In this document: positions 6,404 through 11,563 of the stretch, piece by piece | How the letters are laid out: the number at the start of each line of letters is the position of its first letter | Numbering within the stretch: the stretch's first letter is position 1 | Assembly: GCA_958447445.1 (NCBI GenBank) | Contig: CAUDAE010000055.1 | Location: 1-11,563, forward strand | From: an uncultured Collinsella sp. | Lineage (GTDB): Bacteria > Actinomycetota > Coriobacteriia > Coriobacteriales > Coriobacteriaceae | Direction of reading: 5' to 3' | DNA length: 11,563 nucleotides | Notes under the pieces: generated by a model | Told to the model about the DNA's origin: nothing | Seen by the model: the letters and a program-made list of their open reading frames with translations, nothing else | Database searches by the model: none | Program-made: the position numbers and the translations under genes

Positions 6404-8203
6404 TTAAAGCCGCTGGCACACCGTAGCCACATGCTGCCCATCAAACCCAAACCCCCAGCGCATGCGGCCAACGCCGGGTCGCGGCACACGGATTTCGTCG
6501 ATACCGTCGCGCTCTATGTCGAGCAGCGCCTGCACGGCCAGCAATTCCAGGCCCAACGCATCCACTCCGGGGTCATACATCATGTTAATCGTTATCAACG
6601 GACGTTCATCGAGCATACCGATCGTATCGGCTATGTCGAACACGGCGCCCGTAGGAAAAACCTGGATGTCCCAGCGATCCGTGCCGCACTTTCGCCTCGA
6701 GGCAGGATTGGCATAGCCCGGCAATCCAAAGCAGAGCCCCTGCAAGAGCAGGTGATATGACAGCGACGCATCTGGGTCGGTCGCACCGATTCCCGCATCT
6801 CCCAGGATGCGGTCTAGCGCCTGTCTCACCGCACCCTCGTCCCCACGGCACAACCCGTCTCGAAACGCATCGACGTCTCGAACGTCCTCGACAGCACACT
6901 CAAACCACTCAATAATCACCAGACGCAAGGCCTGGCGAAGCTCATTATTGGGCAACCGCAGAGCACGGAGACGACCACCATGCTCCGGCTCCTCAATCAT
7001 ATCCGTCGTCAGGAAACCGGACAGATACAGCGCCGTCCACATGCCATCGTCAGGCGAGACATCTGGCTCTGCAGCGCCCAAACAAAGCGGGACCTCAGCG
7101 CACCCATGGGCCTCGAGCAAATCAAAGAAGACCGAAAGGCGGTCGAGATTCCACCCGGCAACTACCCTACTCAGGCAATCGGCATATCCATACAGATCGG
7201 CACGCACAGGCGCCGTGCAGCCTCGGTCCAGAAAACCGATCACACGCTCTGGACTCGAGCAATAGGCCCTGCCAAACCGATACCCCTCGAGCCATTCACG
7301 CGCATCATCAAGGTATTCCTCGCGCCCAGCATGATTCAACAGAGCCTGGACCTCGGCATCCGAAAAGCCGAACCAACGATCACACAACGCCGACAGCGGC
7401 GTCGTCAGACAATACGAGCAGCCGCGCGAAGAAAGCGCCGCTTCGGCAGGACCGGGACACTCCCCCATCAGACACGTCAGCCGCAACGAATCGCGCGCAG
7501 TGGCAATGGCGTCAAACAGCACACGGTCAAGTAGTTCTGCCGGATCGGCGTCGGAAGCGTCCCTCGCGCTCGCACGGCGAGACCACGCCGCATCGTACCC
7601 ATCAACAAGCAATACAACCTGCTCATCGCAGGCAATCTCCAGCAGCTCTATGAGCACACCGAGCACAGAGTCAACCTCGTCCGCGCTCGCTACGCCACGC
7701 GCAACGCGTTCGATGTGACACACCTTATCTCGCGCTAAATCCGGAGCCCCCAAGAGCGCCAACAAGCGAGCGCACTCGCCCGAAAGAACATCGCGCACGA
7801 CGTCGGCAACAGCGGCGCCACGCCTCGCAGCACCAGAAAAGTCCAGCGATATCACCGGATAGCAAGCATACTCGTCCCGATAGCGCCCGCCGTCCGCATC
7901 CCAAATCTGAGCATCGGCAAACAAACGCTGACCAGAGCGATCGACCGCTGGACGCTCCAGAAAAGCCCTGAGCATCGACAAGTTCATGCTCTTGCCAAAA
8001 CCCTCGGGTCGACAGCACACCACAACGGACGCGTCGCAGTCCAACACATCGGCAATAAACATGGTCTTGTCAACCAGCATGCAGCAACCAAGGGCCTCCG
8101 CATAGTCGTGCATGCCAATGGGCAAAACCGCATCGTCGGCACAGCCGATCAAGCGCACGCCAAAGCCAGCAGCACAATCAACATTTGCCTGTTCAGATAC
8201 CAA
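6404..8203 (-). CDS. AAA-ATPase-like protein with C-terminal PD-(D/E)XK-type region, probably degenerate
   Basis: This 599-residue protein has the layout of the AAA-ATPase-like (PF09820) plus PDDEXK_9 (PF08011) family, common in gut bacteria and of unknown cellular role. In order: VLPIGMHDY (residues 26-34) and VDKTMFIADVL (44-54), which open the family; the P-loop RPEGFGKSMNLSML (65-78); the Walker B region VVLLVDGYDAAW (196-207); FGFSDAEVQALL (278-289); EGYRFG (306-311); and a C-terminal SYHLLLQGL and DRWDI (509-513). The family usually has RPRRFGKS, IDEYD and, after GRxD, an ExK motif. Here the Walker B glutamate is glycine and the ExK position reads about ITINMM, so ATPase and nuclease activity may both be lost. 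The frame opens earlier at GTG 8332, but TTG at 8203 has AGGGGG six bases upstream, while the upstream starts have none. It converges on the plus-strand glycosyltransferase with a 24-base gap. Confidence 0.8.
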   Translation of the reverse strand: MVSEQANVDCAAGFGVRLIGCADDAVLPIGMHDYAEALGCCMLVDKTMFIADVLDCDASVVVCCRPEGFGKSMNLSMLRAFLERPAVDRSGQRLFADAQIWDADGGRYRDEYACYPVISLDFSGAARRGAAVADVVRDVLSGECARLLALLGAPDLARDKVCHIERVARGVASADEVDSVLGVLIELLEIACDEQVVLLVDGYDAAWSRRASARDASDADPAELLDRVLFDAIATARDSLRLTCLMGECPGPAEAALSSRGCSYCLTTPLSALCDRWFGFSDAEVQALLNHAGREEYLDDAREWLEGYRFGRAYCSSPERVIGFLDRGCTAPVRADLYGYADCLSRVVAGWNLDRLSVFFDLLEAHGCAEVPLCLGAAEPDVSPDDGMWTALYLSGFLTTDMIEEPEHGGRLRALRLPNNELRQALRLVIIEWFECAVEDVRDVDAFRDGLCRGDEGAVRQALDRILGDAGIGATDPDASLSYHLLLQGLCFGLPGYANPASRRKCGTDRWDIQVFPTGAVFDIADTIGMLDERPLITINMMYDPGVDALGLELLAVQALLDIERDGIDEIRVPRPGVGRMRWGFGFDGQHVATVCQRL

Positions 8204-8234
8204 AATGTTCCCCCTAAATCGCTGCACGATGCCA

Positions 8235-8240
8235 ATTGTA
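8235..8240 (-). promoter_or_regulatory. Candidate -10 element upstream of the AAA-ATPase-like gene
   Basis: The minus strand reads TACAAT here, 31 bases upstream of the preferred TTG start at 8203. That leaves a short leader containing the AGGGGG Shine-Dalgarno. No good -35 is seen at the usual distance (GTCGGT at 17 bases). If real, this promoter excludes the longer GTG start at 8332 because transcription would begin downstream of it. Confidence 0.3.
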
Positions 8241-8325
8241 ATGACCGCCTCGCGCGTACCGACGACGCCACGCGAACATATCGGGCAACGGTAGCAACAA
8301 GAGGTGTGAGGGGGCATAACTAATC

Positions 8326-8337
8326 GTTGCACAACAA
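8326..8337. repeat. Second copy of the GTTGCACAACAA palindromic element
   Basis: GTTGCACAACAA (8326-8337), whose core GTTG-CA-CAAC has 4-base arms around a central CA, recurs identically at 10255-10266. The two copies lie on either side of the wall-anchored protein gene, this one about 120 bases upstream of the AAA-ATPase-like start. It also overlaps the U-rich tail of the terminator. It could be a regulator site or coincidence. Confidence 0.3.
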
Positions 8338-8370
8338 AACGGGGCCCGATGCATTCGCACCGGACCCCGT
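8331..8370 (-). terminator. Rho-independent terminator of the wall-anchored protein gene
   Basis: Downstream of the stop codon at 8403, the minus strand reads ACGGGGTCCG, a 12-base loop, then CGGGCCCCGT, giving a 10-base-pair stem closed by one G-U wobble. It is followed by TTTGTTGT, a U-rich tract. On the plus strand the same position becomes a C-A mismatch and there is no U-tract, so the element faces the minus strand. It separates the wall-anchored gene from the AAA-ATPase-like gene, which therefore needs its own promoter. Confidence 0.85.
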
Positions 8371-8402
8371 CCCGATTCTTTAGTTATCTGGCAACCGAGA
8401 GG

Positions 8403-10181
8403 CTATTCCTCCGAGCCGTCCTTCCCAGAAGCCTTCTTCTGCTGATCGAGCTTATGCTTGCCACTCACAATAGACGTGGCACCCAGCGTGGCCAAGCTTG
8501 CACTGGCAAGGCTCGCCATCACGATGACGTCGCCCGTCTTGGGCATATTGCCGCCAGATGACTTGGTTGTGGTGGTCGTCGTGGTCGTAGTGGTCACCGT
8601 TTTGGAGTCATTTTGCTCCTGAACCTGGTTGTCAGCACCGCTCTTGTCGTCGTCTTCGGACTGTTTCTTTTCGCCCTCGGTCTTGCTCTCGTCCTTCTTC
8701 TGTTCGGGCTTGTCGCCCTTCTCCTCAGAGCTAGAACCCTTATCGGATTCGGTCTTCTCGGAAGCCTTGTCCTTGGAGTCGCCCTTTGAGGCCTCGGTCT
8801 TTTCCGTGGAAACCTGATCAGAGTTGTCCTTGTTCTGGGCCGAGCCGTTATTGACGCCAGCCATCAGCGAAGAACCCAGCGTAGAACCAAGCTGCTCGGA
8901 GAAAGAGGGCTTCTTGTCCGGCGAAGCAACGGGAGCGTCCGGCGCTTTATTCGAGTCGTCCTTGGAAGCATCGGAATCAGGGGTTGCGTCAGAGCCGGAG
9001 CCGTTGTTAGAGCCGGTGTCAACGAACGAATCGCTCGAGCCGGTGGATGAGTTAGAGGTGCCAGCGTCGGTCGAACCAGAAGCGTCGCTGTCCGTATTGC
9101 CGGCAGAGCTTGAAGACGAATCGCCCGCAGCAGAGCCGTTCGCATTGGAGCCGTTCGAGGTAGAGCCGTCGTTGGTAGTGCCACCAGCAGAGCCATTACC
9201 GTCAGCATCGGTCGAGGGCGCATCCATCCTGTCATCGTTGGCATCGTCACTCGAGTCGTCATTCGAATCAGGTGTCGGCGAGGGCGCCGGCGTAGGCTCG
9301 GGCTGCACGGGCGTCGCAGCGGCAGCCTCATCCTCGGCGATATAAGCCAAGCAGTCCTTCAGCTCATTCTTATAACGGTTCTTCCAGCCCTCATGATACT
9401 GGGGCTGGCTCGAATACTTGGTGGCGACATTGTTGACCACGCTATTGGAGAGCGCCGTCACAAACTCACGGTCAGTCATATCATTAGAAAGATTCGCCCA
9501 GCGGAAGAAGTCCCTGCAGCCACCGGTGCCACACATGTTGGTGATGCTCCACACCATGCCCTTGACGCAATCGGCACGGCCCGAAATATCAATACCAAGG
9601 CCGCTCTTGAGCCACGCCTCGGTCACCGCATAGTACGAGTTGTACGCATAGGCATCTTGAAGTGCTGAGAACTCAACAGGATCGGTGTTGTACGCACCTT
9701 GGAAGGCATCCTGAGCGATATGGCCCAACTCGGTGAGCTGACCGTTCTCGTACATGGCATTGCTCGTGTTGGAAATCTCGCTGCCGCGATCAATCGCATC
9801 CTTGAGCATGCTGTATTTTTCGGGGCTGTAGTTGTAGACCTGCTTCATAAACGGAATGAGCGACCAGCGGCGATCAAACTGATAGTAGCCCAGTGCGTTA
9901 TAGCCGTCACCGTACGAAAAGCCCTGGTTGTAGTTGCCATGGCTCTCGTACTTGGTAAAGTACTTCATCTCGGGAGTCACGTTGACAAACGAAACGCCCT
10001 GGACCGACCTCAGCACGCCCGAGAAGGACTGCTGGGTGTAGAGACCCTTATCGATATCGGTGGCATCCGAGGCAACGCCCGGCGTGGGCTCCTCGGCAGC
10101 GGCGGGTGCCGGCGCGGAAACGGCGCCAAACGAAAGCGCCAGCGTCAGGCCCGCGACAATAGCAGAATGCTTGGGCTGCAT
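8403..10181 (-). CDS. Secreted LPXTG-type wall-anchored protein with probable lysozyme-like domain
   Basis: This 592-residue surface protein starts at ATG 10181 behind GGGAGGA. Residues 1-29 form a signal peptide (basic start, hydrophobic core, APAAA cleavage region). Residues 55-285 form one globular domain: KYESHGNY near 77-84 and ALGYYQFD at 96-103 resemble the catalytic-glutamate and glycine-rich motifs of lysozyme-like transglycosylases, with E79 the candidate acid; four cysteines (205, 217, 222, 277) could form disulfides. Residues 290-420 are a Pro/Ser/Asn/Gly/Asp-rich stalk, 450-520 a Lys/Glu/Ser/Asp-rich charged stalk, and 530-539 a run of ten threonines. MPKTG (546-550), a hydrophobic segment (551-573) and a basic tail form a sortase signal with Met in place of Leu. 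Likely attached to peptidoglycan by sortase. Wall remodelling is an inference from weak motifs. A strong terminator follows. Confidence 0.88.
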   Translation of the reverse strand: MQPKHSAIVAGLTLALSFGAVSAPAPAAAEEPTPGVASDATDIDKGLYTQQSFSGVLRSVQGVSFVNVTPEMKYFTKYESHGNYNQGFSYGDGYNALGYYQFDRRWSLIPFMKQVYNYSPEKYSMLKDAIDRGSEISNTSNAMYENGQLTELGHIAQDAFQGAYNTDPVEFSALQDAYAYNSYYAVTEAWLKSGLGIDISGRADCVKGMVWSITNMCGTGGCRDFFRWANLSNDMTDREFVTALSNSVVNNVATKYSSQPQYHEGWKNRYKNELKDCLAYIAEDEAAAATPVQPEPTPAPSPTPDSNDDSSDDANDDRMDAPSTDADGNGSAGGTTNDGSTSNGSNANGSAAGDSSSSSAGNTDSDASGSTDAGTSNSSTGSSDSFVDTGSNNGSGSDATPDSDASKDDSNKAPDAPVASPDKKPSFSEQLGSTLGSSLMAGVNNGSAQNKDNSDQVSTEKTEASKGDSKDKASEKTESDKGSSSEEKGDKPEQKKDESKTEGEKKQSEDDDKSGADNQVQEQNDSKTVTTTTTTTTTTKSSGGNMPKTGDVIVMASLASASLATLGATSIVSGKHKLDQQKKASGKDGSEE

Positions 10182-10251
10182 AAGATCCTCCCTGCATTGG
10201 TGTAGTTAAAGTGCAGTTTGCAAAGATAAGAGTAAGTATTGCAGCTCGCCC

Positions 10252-10267
10252 GTTGTTGCACAACAAC
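10252..10267. repeat. Perfect 7-bp inverted repeat upstream of the wall-anchored protein gene
   Basis: GTTGTTGCACAACAAC has perfect 7-base arms around a central CA, about 70 bases upstream of the wall-protein ATG and 42 bases past the toxin stop codon. It is not followed by a U-tract on either strand, so it is unlikely to be a terminator. It has the shape of an operator. I saw no convincing -35/-10 pair in the 128-base gap 10182-10309. Confidence 0.4.
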
Positions 10268-10309
10268 CCCTCGGTAAACGGCAACAACCTTCCGCGAAAT
10301 CTTAAGGAA

Positions 10310-10729
10310 TTAAACAAACTGGTCGTCGGGCGCCATCAGAAGCTCGCCGTATCGCTCCATCAGCCCGTCCCTCAACTGACAGAAAGCGGGAATATAGACG
10401 TTCAAGATGCGCTGAATCAAATCTTGAGCGAGCTTGTTGTCATAGATATGGACGTTCGTATTGCGGTCTCTGAGCATATCTAGCCAGGCCGCCTCATCAA
10501 TAAAGTCATAGAATCGGTACGACTCCTTCAAGATGGCACGAGGAGACCCCGACGCGGCAAGCGTGGCACCCTCATACTCGAGCAGACGCTTAAGGAGCTT
10601 CCAGCTCAGTTCAAATTGAAGATTGAACTTATTAATCAATCCACTCTGAACAAAATCATTGTTGAGATCCTGATTGGGCGCATCCTCAAGATTCGCCAAG
10701 GCACTGGCAAAGTTCTCATATTTTTTCAT
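10310..10729 (-). CDS. hepT: HepT-type HEPN toxin (HI0074 family)
   Basis: This 139-residue protein belongs to the HI0074 family, once described as nucleotidyltransferase substrate-binding proteins and now known as HEPN ribonuclease toxins. Family features seen are FNLQFELSWKLLKRLLEYEG (residues 35-54), SPRAILKES (62-70), and RNTNVHIYD at 89-97. The last contains RX4HXY (R89, H94, Y96): in studied type VII systems Arg and His cut RNA, and the tyrosine is AMPylated by the partner, which silences the toxin. The fold is expected to be all-alpha. The ATG at 10729 lies inside the upstream antitoxin gene (14-base overlap) and opens with a run of six A; no good Shine-Dalgarno is seen, so translation is probably coupled. 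GC is about 49 percent by hand count, well below the Rrf2 gene next to it. All key residues are intact, so it is probably functional. Confidence 0.9.
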   Translation of the reverse strand: MKKYENFASALANLEDAPNQDLNNDFVQSGLINKFNLQFELSWKLLKRLLEYEGATLAASGSPRAILKESYRFYDFIDEAAWLDMLRDRNTNVHIYDNKLAQDLIQRILNVYIPAFCQLRDGLMERYGELLMAPDDQFV

Positions 10730-11003
10730 ACAGAATCACACCATCCCTGGCAATTTCATCGAGCAATTGCTGCGACAAGGACTCGTCGAGATTGACGACA
10801 TCTACATCTAAAAGAGTATCAAGACGCTCCTCGATCAAATATGAGAAACGGCCGAAATCCCGACAACCTGCTACGGCGATGTCAATATCGCTCTTGGGTA
10901 AGTTGTCGCCTCGAGCACGAGAACCAAACAGCACAACCTTCTCGGCGTCACATTCCCGAGCAAAAACTTCGATTTGTTTGCACACCTTGTCGAGAGATGC
11001 CAT
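10716..11003 (-). CDS. mntA: MntA-type nucleotidyltransferase antitoxin
   Basis: This 95-residue minimal nucleotidyltransferase has LFGSRARGD at residues 25-33 with GS at 27-28, followed by DID at 39-41 (the GSX10DXD motif) and a third acidic residue in DVDVV (D66/D68). These bind Mg-ATP and catalyse AMP transfer. In type VII systems the substrate is the HEPN toxin tyrosine. It overlaps the toxin gene by 14 bases and starts eight bases after the Rrf2 gene's stop, with AGGG from that stop region as its Shine-Dalgarno. So the three genes probably share one transcript. GC is about 49 percent by hand count. The length and motifs match the family, so an active antitoxin is likely. Confidence 0.9.
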   Translation of the reverse strand: MASLDKVCKQIEVFARECDAEKVVLFGSRARGDNLPKSDIDIAVAGCRDFGRFSYLIEERLDTLLDVDVVNLDESLSQQLLDEIARDGVILYEKI

Positions 11004-11011
11004 TTGCAGCC

Positions 11012-11443
11012 CTACAGCTTAATGTCAAAGTTGATTTCGGGAACGGCGGCCAAGTCGGCCAGCGTTACGCCGTCGACATAGTTCTCGATGACCTCGTCCA
11101 GGCCGCGCCAGAACTTGACGGTGGAACACAGGTCACTGCGGGCGCAGCTGTTGTCGATGCCGTCGCACGCCACGGGCGCCGTGCTGCCCTCGACAGCGCG
11201 CAGGATGTCGCCCGCACGCACCTCGGCCGGGTCCTTGGCCATCATGTAGCCGCCGCCCTTGCCGCGCACGCTCTTAAGCAGGCCAGCCTTCATAAGCGGA
11301 CGAACCAGCTGCTCCAGATACTTCTGCGAAATGCGCTCGCGGTCGGCAACCTCGCGCAGGGCAATCTTGCCCTCGGCGTCACCGAGCGCTGCAATATAAA
11401 TCATCAAACGGAGAGCATAGCGGCCCTTAGAAGAAATGAGCAT
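11012..11443 (-). CDS. Rrf2-family (IscR-like) transcriptional regulator
   Basis: This 143-residue winged-helix protein shows the standard family layout: MLISSKGRYALRLMIYIAAL (residues 1-20), ISQKYLEQLVRPLMKAGLL (38-56) and SVRGKGGGYMMAK (58-70), with the RGxxGGY wing of the DNA-binding domain. Three cysteines at 93, 100 and 106 (C-X6-C-X5-C) occupy the place where IscR and NsrR bind an iron-sulfur cluster, so it may sense iron-sulfur or redox state. The frame extends 18 codons further to 11497, but the ATG at 11443 follows GGAAGG by six bases and matches the family start. GC is about 68 percent by hand count over 11041-11280. It may repress itself and, through co-transcription, the downstream toxin-antitoxin pair. 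No iron-sulfur genes are in view to support an IscR role. Confidence 0.92.
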   Translation of the reverse strand: MLISSKGRYALRLMIYIAALGDAEGKIALREVADRERISQKYLEQLVRPLMKAGLLKSVRGKGGGYMMAKDPAEVRAGDILRAVEGSTAPVACDGIDNSCARSDLCSTVKFWRGLDEVIENYVDGVTLADLAAVPEINFDIKL

Positions 11444-11464
11444 ACCTAGCCTTCCATAGCGCTG

Positions 11465-11493
11465 GGGACAAGCACTTCCTATGAATTTGTCCC
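11465..11493. promoter_or_regulatory. Inverted repeat, possible operator upstream of the Rrf2 gene
   Basis: GGGACAA (11465-11471) and TTGTCCC (11487-11493) form a perfect 7-base inverted repeat with a 15-base spacer, so half-site centres lie 22 bases apart, about two helical turns. It lies 22-50 bases upstream of the ATG, where a repressor site would be expected. Rrf2 proteins often regulate themselves. No experimental evidence. Confidence 0.4.
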
Positions 11494-11515
11494 ACAATCT
11501 GAAAAGTCGAGTGGA

Positions 11516-11539
11516 TTAGTCGGGTTTTCCCTTGACTAA
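11516..11539. promoter_or_regulatory. Imperfect inverted repeat near the window end
   Basis: TTAGTC (11516-11521) and GACTAA (11534-11539) flank GGG-TTTT-CCC-TT, giving a nine-base-pair imperfect stem with a two-base bulge. TTGACT within it (11532-11537) looks like a plus-strand -35, so it may overlap a promoter of a divergent gene beyond the window. It may be a second regulator site or a short hairpin. Confidence 0.3.
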
Positions 11540-11563
11540 CGCCGAACCCATAGTAACTTTATT

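Noticed and set aside
6380..6420. Possible bidirectional terminator between the convergent genes
   Set aside because: Only four-base stems (GCCG/CGGC) are present and there is no U-tract on either strand.
8990..9240. Repetitive look of the region as a tandem DNA repeat or CRISPR-like array
   Set aside because: The repetition is of Ser/Gly/Asp/Asn codons in the stalk, with no fixed-length repeat unit or spacer pattern.
8824..9345. Plus-strand frame rich in Ser, Glu, Pro and Ala opposite the wall-protein stalk
   Set aside because: Its composition is the complement of the low-complexity stalk codons, and the start has no ribosome-binding site.

Overview
The window looks like chromosomal DNA from a high-GC Gram-positive gut actinobacterium of the Coriobacteriia, most likely Collinsella or a close relative. 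That is an inference from the GC-rich coding sequence, the use of TTG and GTG starts behind strong Shine-Dalgarno sites, an LPXTG-type surface protein, and the style of the glycosyltransferase cluster. No rRNA or other taxonomic marker is present.

Left half (1-6379), polysaccharide biosynthesis. A minus-strand operon runs from a promoter region near 5170-5200 towards position 1. It encodes four family 2 (GT-A fold) glycosyltransferases in the order B2 (4000-5103), A2 (2953-3993), B1 (1760-2878), A1 (680-1747). A fifth gene, which begins in the base after the A1 stop codon, is cut off by the window edge. The B genes are close paralogues and the A genes are more distant ones, so the order B-A-B-A suggests duplication of a two-gene cassette. 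Gaps are mostly 0-12 bases, which implies coupled translation. Divergent from the operon, on the plus strand, is a GlfT/rhamnosyltransferase-like family 2 enzyme (5360-6379). Together these genes probably build a cell-surface glycan (capsule, teichoic-acid-like polymer or glycolipid). The sugars cannot be read from the sequence.

Middle (6404-10181). A minus-strand gene encodes an AAA-ATPase-like protein with a C-terminal PD-(D/E)XK-type region (6404-8203). Its ATPase and nuclease motifs both look degenerate. Upstream of it is a secreted, cell-wall-anchored protein (8403-10181) with a signal peptide, a probable lysozyme-like domain, a long low-complexity stalk and an MPKTG sorting signal. It ends in a rho-independent terminator.

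Right end (10310-11443). A compact minus-strand operon encodes an IscR-like Rrf2 regulator, then a MntA-type nucleotidyltransferase antitoxin and a HepT-type HEPN toxin with the RX4HXY motif (type VII toxin-antitoxin). The toxin-antitoxin pair has clearly lower GC than the regulator, which suggests it was inserted behind an older gene. Two dyad-symmetric sequences lie upstream of the regulator.

No CRISPR array, insertion sequence, tRNA or rRNA was seen. I do not see one clear new system. The best leads are the duplicated glycosyltransferase cassette, the wall-anchored lysozyme-like protein, the degenerate ATPase/nuclease, and the regulator with the toxin-antitoxin pair in one operon.
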